Source: an uncultured Bacteroidia bacterium (lineage in GTDB: Bacteria; Bacteroidota; Bacteroidia; Bacteroidales; F082). Taken from it: a stretch of 61,844 nt of DNA. The notes under the pieces were generated by a model. It was given only the letters and a program-made list of their open reading frames with translations, had not been told where the DNA came from and ran no database searches. Below, piece after piece: positions 33,990 to 42,448 of this stretch (position 1 is its first letter; each line of letters begins with the position of its first letter). The translations under genes and the position numbers were made by a program. Location: positions 1-61,844 of the forward strand of contig CAJVWU010000010.1 in NCBI GenBank assembly GCA_913009755.1, given 5' to 3'.

Positions 33990-35639
33990 ATGACCATGAA
34001 AAAATTTTATTTCTTTTTAGCGTTAGCAACGATATTCTCGTTGCCATTTACGGTTACCGGTCAAAATCTTGTGACCAATGGTGACCTGGAACAATGGGAC
34101 AATGCCAACACACCCACCGGTTGGGACCTGGCTGAAAACATCAGCCAAAGTACTGCTGAGGTCCATGGAGGAACTTATTCGGCAGCACAAATGTCTGCCA
34201 GCAGTTCCAAAAAATTCCGACAGGATGTCCAGGGAATTATTGCCGGACAGCAGTACACCATCAGTTATTATTTTTATGACAATGCGCCTGATGCCAAGAC
34301 CCGCATCTGGTCATACTGGATGGATGCAGACGGCAACTATCTGGACAATGATGCAGATACCCTCAGGCCTGCCGATTATAGTACAGATAAACCATCGTGG
34401 CAGCATTTCAATATCACATTGACAGCTCCTGCAAATGCAGCCCAGTTCCGCTTTGAAGTACGTGTTTACCATCAGGATAATACAGATGGCGGATACGTTT
34501 ACTATGATGATTTTTCCATTGAAGCCGGCTCAACCAACTATCCCGAACCGACCAATTATCCTACAAATTTTACGGCCACTGCATCAGGAGTGGACATTAC
34601 ACTCAACTGGGTGGATGCCATTGGTGAACAACTGCCCGGGGCCTATCTTATTTTGGGCCATGAAGGGACTTCCACTGATTTCACCCCCCCTGTTGACAGT
34701 GTGCCGGTAGCCAATGACCTCGACTGGTCCGATAATGAAGTGGCTGTTAACGTTTCATACGGCGTGGAATCATACGTCTTTAGCAACCTTACACCAGGAG
34801 AGGATTATACTTTTACAATTTATCCTTATACCAATTCGGGGGCTAACATCAATTACAAAACCGATGGAACCCCTCCCATTGCTTCGACACAGGTAAGCAA
34901 TATCGTCATCATTAACCAGGAAGATTTTGAAAGCGGAACCCTGGGCACCTGGACAGCCTATAATGTCACCGGTTCCCAGGTTTGGCAGAATTATGAATAC
35001 AATGGGGATAAATTTGCACAAATGTCAGGCTACGAAGGCGGATCCCATGAAAATGAAGATTGGCTGATATCCCCTCAAATGAATATGACCGGATTCACCA
35101 GCGTGACTTTCAACTTCACAACAGCATACAATTATGATGGCAATGCCCTGCAGCTTTTCTTCTCATCGGATTATGACGGAACCGGTGACCCGAACAACTT
35201 TACCTGGATTGATATTACCGACCAGGCTGCATGGTCGGATGGTTCCTTTCATTGGGTGCCCTCAGGGGATGTTGATCTCACATCCATGGCTGCCCAGTCC
35301 AGTTATGTGGCATTCAAATACACTTCCACCAACGAACAGTCGTCAACATGGGAAGTGGATGACATCCTGATTTACGGAATCCAGGGAGTAGGTATCCCTG
35401 AAACAGACAGAGAAAATGTTACTTTGTATCCGAATCCCGCTGCAGACTATTTTAATATCAATGTGGATGCCGGAGGCCAATTGAATATTATGGACCTTGC
35501 TGGCAAAAATGTAATGACAACACAACTGCAAAAAGGATCAAACCGGATCAATATTTCAGAACTGCACCCGGGCATTTATCTTGTTCGGGTAAAAAATAAT
35601 GATAACAAAATCCTTTTGGGAAGACTTTTGGTCAGATAA
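33990..35639 (+). CDS. Secreted T9SS cargo protein: CBM-like, Fn3-like and choice-of-anchor J domains
   Basis: About 549 residues. A signal peptide ends near TVTGQ. The next domain (NLVTNGDLEQWDNANTP onwards) resembles the first domain of the preceding protein. An Fn3-like domain (FTATASGVDITLNWVDA) follows, then a choice-of-anchor J domain (NEDWLISPQM, STWEVDDILI), and a T9SS type A sorting domain (VTLYPNPAADYFNI to GRLLVR). The frame extends to 33939, but ATG 33990 or 33996 precedes the signal peptide. Shared domains suggest the two genes derive from one family and are probably co-expressed. Function is not enzymatic as far as can be seen. Confidence 0.88.
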   Translation: MTMKKFYFFLALATIFSLPFTVTGQNLVTNGDLEQWDNANTPTGWDLAENISQSTAEVHGGTYSAAQMSASSSKKFRQDVQGIIAGQQYTISYYFYDNAPDAKTRIWSYWMDADGNYLDNDADTLRPADYSTDKPSWQHFNITLTAPANAAQFRFEVRVYHQDNTDGGYVYYDDFSIEAGSTNYPEPTNYPTNFTATASGVDITLNWVDAIGEQLPGAYLILGHEGTSTDFTPPVDSVPVANDLDWSDNEVAVNVSYGVESYVFSNLTPGEDYTFTIYPYTNSGANINYKTDGTPPIASTQVSNIVIINQEDFESGTLGTWTAYNVTGSQVWQNYEYNGDKFAQMSGYEGGSHENEDWLISPQMNMTGFTSVTFNFTTAYNYDGNALQLFFSSDYDGTGDPNNFTWIDITDQAAWSDGSFHWVPSGDVDLTSMAAQSSYVAFKYTSTNEQSSTWEVDDILIYGIQGVGIPETDRENVTLYPNPAADYFNINVDAGGQLNIMDLAGKNVMTTQLQKGSNRINISELHPGIYLVRVKNNDNKILLGRLLVR

Positions 35640-35668
35640 TCTCTGTATCGCAAAAAAATAATTAATCA

Positions 35669-35703
35669 AACCCCGTCACGGCAGGAAAAAACGTGGCGGG
35701 GTT
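35669..35703 (+). terminator. Terminator of the T9SS cargo pair
   Basis: AACCCCGTCACG (35669-35680) pairs with CGTGGCGGGGTT (35692-35703), with one internal mismatch, then TTTTTGTTT. Confidence 0.85.
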
Positions 35704-35742
35704 TTTGTTTGATTTCTTGTGATTAATATGGGTTAAATACAC

Positions 35743-35750
35743 TAATTTTG
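35743..35750 (+). promoter_or_regulatory. Promoter element
   Basis: TAATTTTG matches TAnnTTTG, 66 bases before the ATG at 35817, and lies just after the preceding terminator. Confidence 0.45.
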
Positions 35751-35816
35751 TTCATGTTTTTTTAACCGGCTTTCAATAATGAATCATCATATTTTACGTT
35801 ACCTTCAAAAGATTAT

Positions 35817-37373
35817 ATGTTAAAATCCCGTTATATCATATTGTTTTTATTTCTGGTTTCAGGTTTTATGATTTTCGGTCAGAAACTAAAACCTGTGAGG
35901 CTGGAAGTACCGTCCGGGGTGAATACGGAATCGTTTAATCTGGAAATACTGAATGGTGAGAAATTGTTGATTTTTTATGAGGGCAGTAATGTAAACAGTG
36001 AAAACCTCCGCAAATGGTATTTTGGTTTGTTTAATCAGTCGCTCAAGCAGAAATGGCTGAAGTTTATTCCGTTAACCGACAAAATAGAGTTTCTTGGATC
36101 CCGGCTGTCCGGTGACAGGCTGTTCTTATTTTTCAAATCTTCTTCACGGTCAAAGGATAATCTCAACCATTATGAAATAGTGAGTTACAATATGATCTCG
36201 GAAGAGTTCTCAAAAGTATCCGGAACATTCCCCGGGAAAGCCAAAATCGCAGGGTTTGAGGTGATAGATAATACGGGATGCCTTGCCCTCAACCTGAGGG
36301 GCCAGGCGACCGACCTGGTTTTTATTGACCTGTTAACCGGGGATGTTAATCCCGTACACATCGAAGAAGGCAACGACAATCAATTCATCCGGCTTTATGC
36401 CGACACAAAATGGAAAAGATTTTATGTGGCCCTGAAGACCATAAAAGATAACCGGTATTTAACCGATGAGATTATTTCGTTGACTAAAGAAGGCAAAGCA
36501 GATAAAGTTATGCAGGTTGAAAACAACGAACCCCTGAAAGTGCTCAGCAGCTTTGCTTTTGTTCCTGTCAACAACCGGAATTTAAAGGTTTTTGGCATTT
36601 ATGATATTTACACCGGGCATGCGCCTTCTTTAAAAACCCTCGGTGATAATGAAAAAGACGAAGCTTATTCGGTGGGCATGTTTTTTCTTGAATTTGAAAA
36701 CGGCCGGCAAAAGTCATTAAAATTTTATGATTTTATGACCCTCAACAATATTCCGGGTACGCTGGGCAGCGGAAAACCGGAATACAGGAAAACGGCTCAA
36801 ACACCCGACTCCCCCAGAAAGGTTTCAGGATATTTTCATTTTCTTGATCCGCAGGTTTTTAAATTGAACGATCAGTATATTTTTTCCGTTGAAGCCTATA
36901 AACCTTACTATCAGACCGAAACCCGCATGGATTATGATTATTATGGAAGGCCTGTCCCTTATTCGTATAGATTGTTTGTGGGATATGATTATTATGATGT
37001 GGTTGTGGTGGGTTTGTCAGAAGACGGTGACCTGATATGGAATAATGATTTCCCCGTCAGGAATTTGATCTCCTATTCATTGTCGAGGAACAGCATTGTT
37101 TTTAATGATGATAACTTTGTTAATATGGCTTACGTCAACAATGGAAAAATATTTTTAAAAACCATTGAAGGCCCTGTTGACATCGGTACTGCAGATACAC
37201 CCATTGAAACAAAAATTAATAACGATCGTGTTACTGAAGATAACTATAATCATATACTTCATTGGTACGATCAGTATTTTCTGATTTACGGATATCAAAA
37301 GTTAAAGAACCGTTCACTTGACGAACAAAATATACGGACTGTTTTTTATATTAATAAAGTAGCTTACAATTAA
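35817..37373 (+). CDS. Hypothetical secreted protein
   Basis: A 518-residue protein with a signal peptide (IILFLFLVSGFMIFGQK) and a long beta-rich body with repeated patterns such as NLRKWYFGLFNQSLKQKW and FYDFMTLNNIPG, which could be a propeller-like fold. No named family was recognised. The gap to the methyltransferase gene is only 12 bases, so the two may be co-transcribed. Confidence 0.75.
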   Translation: MLKSRYIILFLFLVSGFMIFGQKLKPVRLEVPSGVNTESFNLEILNGEKLLIFYEGSNVNSENLRKWYFGLFNQSLKQKWLKFIPLTDKIEFLGSRLSGDRLFLFFKSSSRSKDNLNHYEIVSYNMISEEFSKVSGTFPGKAKIAGFEVIDNTGCLALNLRGQATDLVFIDLLTGDVNPVHIEEGNDNQFIRLYADTKWKRFYVALKTIKDNRYLTDEIISLTKEGKADKVMQVENNEPLKVLSSFAFVPVNNRNLKVFGIYDIYTGHAPSLKTLGDNEKDEAYSVGMFFLEFENGRQKSLKFYDFMTLNNIPGTLGSGKPEYRKTAQTPDSPRKVSGYFHFLDPQVFKLNDQYIFSVEAYKPYYQTETRMDYDYYGRPVPYSYRLFVGYDYYDVVVVGLSEDGDLIWNNDFPVRNLISYSLSRNSIVFNDDNFVNMAYVNNGKIFLKTIEGPVDIGTADTPIETKINNDRVTEDNYNHILHWYDQYFLIYGYQKLKNRSLDEQNIRTVFYINKVAYN

Positions 37374-37385
37374 AAGCTTAAGAAA

Positions 37386-38171
37386 ATGACAAGGATCTGG
37401 CAGATTACTGCTTATCTGAATTATCTGAGAAAAAGGAAAACACGTTATCATGTTCATTCCCCTTTTGTTTACGAACTGGTTGACAAAGTTTTTAAAGATA
37501 AAAAACGATACAAGGAATATCGTGAACTGAACCGTTTACGGAAGAAATTTATTCAGCGGTCCGATAAAGTGGAGATCATGGATTTTGGAACAGGGGCAGG
37601 TAACAAAGATTATCTGATCCGGGTAAAGAGGGTAGGGGATATTGTCAGACAGTCAGGCCACTCAAAAAAGCAGCTTGAATTGTTGTTCCGGCTGGCCCGG
37701 TATTTTAAACCCGAAACCATCCTGGAGTTTGGTACTTCGGTCGGGGTAAGTACTACCTATCTTTCAAAGGGTTATCCGCCGGCAAAAATGATAACCATGG
37801 AGGGGAGCATGGGGCTGACAACCATTGCCAATGAAACTTTTAAAAAGCACAACCTCGGCATTGAAGTGGAAGTGGGCGAGTTTGGCGCCATTCTGGACGA
37901 GGTAATAAAAAATACACAAAAGCTTGACATGGTCTTTTTCGACGGCAATCACCGGAAAAAACCCACGCTTGAATATTTTAATAAATGCATGAAATGTGTA
38001 CACGAAGACAGTGTTTTTATGTTTGACGACATCCATTGGTCACGGGGGATGTACAAAGCCTGGGAAAAGATAAAAAAAGACAAAAGGGTGAGCCTGACCA
38101 TTGATTTGTACTGGATAGGGCTTGTGTTTTTCAGGAAAGGGGTTGCAAAACAAAATTTTATTTTGTATTAG
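37386..38171 (+). CDS. SAM-dependent O-methyltransferase-like protein
   Basis: A 261-residue cytoplasmic class I methyltransferase. HSPFVYELVDKVFKD is a conserved opening of a Bacteroidota-specific group; TILEFGTSVGVSTTYLSKG is the SAM-binding motif I; LDMVFFDGNHRK and FMFDDIHWSRGM follow as in O-methyltransferase family 3. Substrate unknown. Confidence 0.83.
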   Translation: MTRIWQITAYLNYLRKRKTRYHVHSPFVYELVDKVFKDKKRYKEYRELNRLRKKFIQRSDKVEIMDFGTGAGNKDYLIRVKRVGDIVRQSGHSKKQLELLFRLARYFKPETILEFGTSVGVSTTYLSKGYPPAKMITMEGSMGLTTIANETFKKHNLGIEVEVGEFGAILDEVIKNTQKLDMVFFDGNHRKKPTLEYFNKCMKCVHEDSVFMFDDIHWSRGMYKAWEKIKKDKRVSLTIDLYWIGLVFFRKGVAKQNFILY

Positions 38172-38210
38172 TAATGTAGTTAATTTGTCGTTAACTGCCA
38201 GGCATTTTAT

Positions 38211-38218
38211 TACTTTTG
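38211..38218 (+). promoter_or_regulatory. Promoter element of the ABC ATPase gene
   Basis: TACTTTTG matches TAnnTTTG, 21 bases before ATG 38240. A TTTG at 38184-38187 is slightly too far upstream for a standard -33. Confidence 0.5.
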
Positions 38219-38239
38219 AAAATTTAATACACTTATCCT

Positions 38240-38974
38240 ATGAGTGAAGAAATTATTCGGTTTGAAAATATATCCCGGTTTTATCAGGTGGGCAAAGTTA
38301 CGGTGAAAGCCCTGGTTGAAGTTTCCGTCAGCATAAACAGAAACGAGTTTGTCGCATTGATGGGCCCTTCCGGCTCGGGAAAGTCAACCATGATGAACGT
38401 ATTGGGATGTCTGGACACACCCACATCCGGTAATTACTTTTTAAACGGGTTGGATGTGAGCAAACTGACCGATAACGACCTGGCCGATATCCGAAATAAA
38501 GAAATCGGGTTTATCTTTCAGACATTTAACCTGCTGCAAAGGTCAACAGCCCTTGAAAACGTGATGCTTCCGTTAATTTATGCCGGCATTCCCAAACGTA
38601 AGCGAATGAAAATGGCAGAAGAAACATTAAAACAGGTTCAACTCGCTGATCGTATAACACATAAGCCAAATGAGTTATCCGGCGGACAACGGCAGAGGGT
38701 GGCCATTGCAAGGGCACTGGTCAACAACCCTTCCATTGTGCTGGCTGACGAGCCCACCGGTAACCTCGATTCTAAAACTTCAATCGAAATTCTGGGACTT
38801 CTCGAGCAAATTCACAAAGAGGGGAACACCATTATTGTGGTTACACACGAAGAGGATATCGCACAGCATGCACACCGGATTATCAGGCTGATGGATGGTA
38901 AAATCGCTTCCGATACCAAAAACGAAAATATAAAAACAGTTAAGGATTATCAGTTTGTGGAGGAAGAGTCGTGA
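38240..38974 (+). CDS. ABC transporter ATP-binding protein, LolD/MacB type
   Basis: A 244-residue ATPase. Walker A is GPSGSGKST, signature LSGGQRQR, Walker [14 protein letters not shown], and the H-loop VVTHEED. The [16 protein letters not shown] stretch is typical of the LolD/MacB/FtsE group that energises export of lipoproteins or small molecules. The permease partner is not adjacent, so the substrate is open. Confidence 0.9.
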   Translation: MSEEIIRFENISRFYQVGKVTVKALVEVSVSINRNEFVALMGPSGSGKSTMMNVLGCLDTPTSGNYFLNGLDVSKLTDNDLADIRNKEIGFIFQTFNLLQRSTALENVMLPLIYAGIPKRKRMKMAEETLKQVQLADRITHKPNELSGGQRQRVAIARALVNNPSIVLADEPTGNLDSKTSIEILGLLEQIHKEGNTIIVVTHEEDIAQHAHRIIRLMDGKIASDTKNENIKTVKDYQFVEEES

Positions 38975-39030
38975 CCCGCAAAGTCGAAAACGTTTGCCTG
39001 TGTGTCGGCAGCAACGGGCGGGTAGGGAAA

Positions 39031-39087
39031 AGGTTGTCATTAGTAGGTTGTCATTAGTACGAACGCAGTGAGGAGAAATCCCCCTCA
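39031..39087 (+). repeat. Solitary degenerate left end of the foldback repeat
   Basis: A 14-base sequence AGGTTGTCATTAGT occurs twice in tandem (39031-39044, 39045-39058), then CGAACGCAGTGAGGAGAAATC and CCCC. The order TGTCATT..CGAACG..GAGGAGAAATCCCC matches the left end at 22793. No right end follows. Confidence 0.7.
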
Positions 39088-39139
39088 GAAACAGGTTTGG
39101 TGTTAGAAATATGATATTAGAGATCAAGAGCTAAGAACC

Positions 39140-39160
39140 AAGAATCAAGAATCAAGAATC
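39140..39160. repeat. AAGAATC tandem repeat
   Basis: Three perfect copies of AAGAATC inside a longer degenerate AAG/ATC/CAAG-rich tract (about 39120-39215), directly upstream of the adenosyltransferase gene. Confidence 0.8.
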
Positions 39161-39219
39161 AAGAGCCAAGACATTAGAAACAAGACACAAAACTTCAAAA
39201 TCAAAACTCAAAATTCCAG

Positions 39220-39774
39220 ATGGCAAAAGAGTTTAAAATCTATACAAAAACAGGTGATAAAGGTTTCACCTCGCTGATTGGTGGTGACCGGGTCCCCAAG
39301 TATGATGATCGCATTGAAGCTTATGGGACGGTGGATGAACTGAATAGCTGGATAGGCCTGATATGTGATCAGGATATTAAAAAACCGGTAAAAACAATAT
39401 TGCTCGAAATCCAGAACAACTTGTTTACACTGGAATCACAATTGGCCAAAGGCCCGGGATCGGATAAAATGAAATTGCCCCGGATTACAATCAGGGTTAT
39501 TGAGAAGCTTGAACATGAAATTGATGAAATGGAAAAAAACCTGGCTCAACTCAGTTCATTTATCCTGCCCGGAGGGCATCCGGTGGTTTCTTATTGTCAT
39601 CTTGCGCGAACGGTTTGCCGGCGGGCCGAACGGTTAACGATCAAAACGGCGGAAAATTTTCATGTTGATTTGTTAAACATAAAATATCTTAACCGCTTAT
39701 CCGACTATCTTTTTGTCCTTTCCCGGAAGCTTTCAAAAGACCTGAATGTGGAAGAAACGCCTTGGAACCCTTGA
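39220..39774 (+). CDS. Cob(I)alamin adenosyltransferase, PduO type
   Basis: A 184-residue enzyme that transfers the adenosyl group of ATP to cob(I)alamin, forming coenzyme B12. KIYTKTGDKGFTSLIGGDRV binds ATP at the N-terminus, IEAYGTVDELNSWIG follows, and VCRRAERLT is the conserved Arg-rich helix. Its length fits the PduO/MMAB family. No other B12 gene is nearby. The start lies just after a simple repeat tract. Confidence 0.93.
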   Translation: MAKEFKIYTKTGDKGFTSLIGGDRVPKYDDRIEAYGTVDELNSWIGLICDQDIKKPVKTILLEIQNNLFTLESQLAKGPGSDKMKLPRITIRVIEKLEHEIDEMEKNLAQLSSFILPGGHPVVSYCHLARTVCRRAERLTIKTAENFHVDLLNIKYLNRLSDYLFVLSRKLSKDLNVEETPWNP

Positions 39775-39807
39775 TATTAAAGGGATTAAACAGAAAAAAC
39801 TTTTTTC

Positions 39808-39837
39808 TTGTTTTATTCATTCAAAAAATTATTTTTG
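39808..39837 (+). promoter_or_regulatory. Canonical Bacteroidota promoter of the DUF2795 gene
   Basis: TTG (39808-39810), 19 bases, then TATTTTTG (39830-39837): the best -33/-7 match in the window, 28 bases before the ATG at 39866. Confidence 0.7.
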
Positions 39838-39865
39838 CAAAAAATTAAAACCAAAAGGCTGAGCA

Positions 39866-40087
39866 ATGTATTGGACATTAGAGTTGGCTTCAAAACTTGA
39901 AGATGCACCCTGGCCGGCAACCAAGGATGAGTTGATTGAGTGGTGTATCAGAACGGGTGCGCCGGCTGAAGTAATTGAAAACCTCAAAGAGATTGAAGAC
40001 GAAGGTGAGACCTATGATCGTATTGAGGATTTATGGCCTGATTATCCTACTAAAGAAGATTTTTTCTTCAACGAAGATGAGTATTAA
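39866..40087 (+). CDS. DUF2795 small acidic protein
   Basis: A 73-residue acidic protein (MYWTLELASKLEDAPWPATK, then an EYDRIEDLWPDYP-like end), recognisable as the DUF2795 family that is widely conserved in Bacteroidota. It follows a canonical promoter and is followed by a strong terminator, so it is a single-gene transcript, probably well expressed. Function unknown. Confidence 0.88.
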   Translation: MYWTLELASKLEDAPWPATKDELIEWCIRTGAPAEVIENLKEIEDEGETYDRIEDLWPDYPTKEDFFFNEDEY

Positions 40088-40110
40088 TTAAAACATCGTA
40101 TTGAAAAAAT

Positions 40111-40141
40111 AAAAAGCTGCCTGACAACCAGGCAGCTTTTT
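40111..40141. terminator. Strong bidirectional terminator
   Basis: AAAAAGCTGCCTG (40111-40123) pairs perfectly with CAGGCAGCTTTTT (40129-40141) around ACAAC. T tracts lie on both sides. It ends the DUF2795 transcript and can also end minus-strand transcripts coming from rsmD or the structured element. Confidence 0.9.
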
Positions 40142-40156
40142 TTCTTTTTCAATTTC

Positions 40157-40278
40157 GACCCGCTGAGTGCGAGGCCACTCAGCAGGTCATGGCATTTTAA
40201 CCCGGTGGGTGGTCCTGTCGGTCTGTGTTCAAAAGCCAGGATGTGTGTATTATTATGCGGACAGACTCCCGCCGGGTT
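40157..40278. ncRNA. Candidate structured RNA element between convergent genes
   Basis: Two structures lie side by side. Hairpin A pairs GACC-GCTGAGTG (40157-40169) with CACTCAGC-GGTC (40176-40188). Domain B has an outer stem AACCCGGTGGG (40199-40209) with CCCGCCGGGTT (40268-40278) and an inner stem GGTCTGT (40220-40226) with ACAGACT (40261-40267), stacked on one side. A 10-base bulge contains TCCTG (40213-40217), which can pair with CAGGA (40237-40241) in the loop. The strand is unclear: stem B has a G-U pair on plus, hairpin A has one on minus. It could also be a palindromic repeat. Confidence 0.45.
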
Positions 40279-40318
40279 AACAAAGGATATTGAATGTTGA
40301 ATGAATACCGGGCTGAGC

Positions 40319-40858
40319 CTAATCCGTATTCTGAAAAAAACTGAAATTAACGTGGCCGTATTTACGGTGTTCAACAAAATGTTCCTGAATGGAAAAATCA
40401 ATCTCTTTCGGATGTTCGATAATCAACAGCCCGCCGGGCAACAGCAAATTATATTTGAAGATCAGCAGTGGGATTTCTTCCAGATTTTTCATCTGATAAG
40501 GCGGGTCGGCAAAAATGATGTCAAAACGGGGGGTGCGCGGATTTAAAAACCGGAACACCTCGGAGTGTACCGTTTTCAGTTGCTCCATACCGAAATGGGT
40601 AGCCGTTTGTTTGATAAAACGTACACATCCCGAATCGCGCTCAACGGCATAGACCGGGTCACATCTTCTTGAAGCAAACTCGTAGGCAATGGAACCCGTA
40701 CCCGAAAAAAGATCAAGGGCCGATTTACCTGTAAAATCAATTTTGTGCTGTAAGATGTTGAAAAGGCTTTCTTTGGCCAGGTCGGTTGTTGGCCTGACGG
40801 GCAGGTTTTTGGGTGGCCTGATCAGTCGCCGTTTGTATTTTCCCCCGATTATTCGCAT
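40319..40858 (-). CDS. rsmD: 16S rRNA (guanine(966)-N(2))-methyltransferase RsmD
   Basis: A 179-residue methyltransferase. RIIGGKYKRRLIRPP is the typical start, ALDLFSGTGSIAYEF is the SAM-binding motif and FADPPYQM the catalytic NPPY-type motif. It methylates G966 of 16S rRNA in the small subunit. It overlaps the DUF3822 gene by 10 bases, the usual pairing in this phylum. Confidence 0.95.
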   Translation of the reverse strand: MRIIGGKYKRRLIRPPKNLPVRPTTDLAKESLFNILQHKIDFTGKSALDLFSGTGSIAYEFASRRCDPVYAVERDSGCVRFIKQTATHFGMEQLKTVHSEVFRFLNPRTPRFDIIFADPPYQMKNLEEIPLLIFKYNLLLPGGLLIIEHPKEIDFSIQEHFVEHRKYGHVNFSFFQNTD

Positions 40859-41718
40859 AGGATGACGTTAAATTCAACGTAATATTTTGCAAAATTCAGC
40901 TCTTCCATTACATAAGAATAATGAAAGGTTTCATTACGTTCAATAAACTCAAAATGCCTGATATATCGGTAAACCATTTCATATTTCTCATCGCTTTTAT
41001 CCATATTGCCCGATAACACGATCCTGGCTTCTTCAGGGTTGAGTTGAAGTTGTTCTATAGCTGCCAGCATGAAATAGATAAAATCTTCCACGGCTTTAAA
41101 CCGGAATGAATTATAGAAATTAAGCTTGCCTTCTTTGAAGTTCACCACATCAAAAACCTCGTCCCTGAGGTTGACAAACAGGGTCTGATTCTCAGTTTTG
41201 TTTTTAAAATTGATGCCCAGGCTTTCGATAAGCACCGACGAGTAATGGTAAAATTTTACTTCGGGCCATATTTCAATGGCTTTATTTATTACCCGGACGG
41301 GCATAAAATAAACATTGGCCAGTTGCATGTTTTTCATGATGTTGCATTCAACGCTGTTGTTTTTTTGTCCGGGCTGGTTAAACCTGAGGTAGGCGGCTTT
41401 TTCCTTTTCATCAAAAAGGGGCTGGGGGATCAGGGTGCTCAGGTCGTTGTTGAATATCAGATTGATGTGGTAAAATGAGGAATTAAGCCAGGGACGTTTT
41501 TTCAGGAGAAAATCCAGTTGGCCTGCGATGGTGCTCGTTTTCTCCAATTCATCGGAAGAAAAAGTTTCGAAGCCGATAAATTTTCTGTTTTCAGGATCGT
41601 ACAGGTTAAAGACTACAGACCGGGAACCTATACTTACAGTAAGGATATAATTCTCAGTATCGGTTTCCTGAAAAGATTTGTCGTAGAACCCCGTATGTTT
41701 GATCTTGTAAGGAGACAT
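40849..41718 (-). CDS. DUF3822 family protein
   Basis: A 289-residue cytoplasmic protein recognised as DUF3822 from its start (YKIKHTGFYDKSFQETDTEN), its length and its fixed place before rsmD. The fold is thought to be actin-like (ASKHA), but no function is known. It overlaps rsmD by 10 bases, and its start is 10 bases after the upstream gene, forming a three-gene operon. Confidence 0.87.
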   Translation of the reverse strand: MSPYKIKHTGFYDKSFQETDTENYILTVSIGSRSVVFNLYDPENRKFIGFETFSSDELEKTSTIAGQLDFLLKKRPWLNSSFYHINLIFNNDLSTLIPQPLFDEKEKAAYLRFNQPGQKNNSVECNIMKNMQLANVYFMPVRVINKAIEIWPEVKFYHYSSVLIESLGINFKNKTENQTLFVNLRDEVFDVVNFKEGKLNFYNSFRFKAVEDFIYFMLAAIEQLQLNPEEARIVLSGNMDKSDEKYEMVYRYIRHFEFIERNETFHYSYVMEELNFAKYYVEFNVILCE

Positions 41719-41728
41719 CCGGAATGAT

Positions 41729-42325
41729 TTACTCCCAGTTGCCGTCGGTTGAAGCTTCAGTTAATGAGCCCAGTTTCAGGCCGGGGTATCTGTCCGTATT
41801 TTCACGTTCGGCTTGTAGGTTGATTATCCTTTGTTTATCCATGCCTTTGAGATAAGCGCTGTAGGGTGCCAGGACCTGGAAAACATGAACCAGCACACCA
41901 CCGCGTTGAATGGTATCGGCTGCCATTTGAAATTTTTCACCTCCGGAAAAAGGAATAATGGCGAGTTCTTTCAACGTGAAAGGCTGATGTTTGAATAAAG
42001 TATCTTCAACCCGGATGTAACCAACGGTATCGTTAATGGTTTTTGTAAATGTTGTATCCGCAGGGTCGGGTATTATTTTTACAACCGGTATTTCAGCAGT
42101 GGCTAAAAAACTTTCAAGTGTGTCAAAATTACCGGCAAAACTGCCACGCATACGTTTGTAAATCAACTGTGATGTTCGGATGCTTTTCAATTTATTAATA
42201 ACAACCAGTTCCCTTCGTTGTTTCTCTTTTTTAAACCGTACCGGAGCCTGGATGGTGTTATAAATCATGTACCCTAAAATGATAATAACGATCAATAAAG
42301 CGAGTTGGAGAAGTACTTTTTTCAT
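41729..42325 (-). CDS. Hypothetical membrane-anchored protein of the rsmD operon
   Basis: A 198-residue protein with one N-terminal helix (LQLALLIVIIILGYMIYNTI) and a periplasmic part starting PVRFKKEKQRRELVVINKLK. The helix followed by a short charged segment is reminiscent of pilin-like or periplasmic scaffold proteins, but no family is recognised. First gene of the operon with DUF3822 and rsmD. Confidence 0.78.
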   Translation of the reverse strand: MKKVLLQLALLIVIIILGYMIYNTIQAPVRFKKEKQRRELVVINKLKSIRTSQLIYKRMRGSFAGNFDTLESFLATAEIPVVKIIPDPADTTFTKTINDTVGYIRVEDTLFKHQPFTLKELAIIPFSGGEKFQMAADTIQRGGVLVHVFQVLAPYSAYLKGMDKQRIINLQAERENTDRYPGLKLGSLTEASTDGNWE

Positions 42326-42344
42326 GTCTTCTGAATTTTAGAAG

Positions 42345-42352
42345 CAAATTTA
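42345..42352 (-). promoter_or_regulatory. Promoter element of the rsmD operon
   Basis: The minus strand reads TAAATTTG (TAnnTTTG), 19 bases before the ATG at 42325. Confidence 0.5.
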
Positions 42353-42448
42353 TAATTTTTTTAACTCAACCGGTTTTATTTCCCGATAAAAATACCGGCG
42401 GAAAATGAGGTTGTCAAATTCCGTTGTCGTTGTTTGGGTAGAAAAATG

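Noticed and set aside
40157-40278. Cobalamin riboswitch (AAGCCAGGA resembles the B12 box)
   Set aside because: The rest of the B12 box and the conserved core are missing, and no downstream gene is in the right direction.
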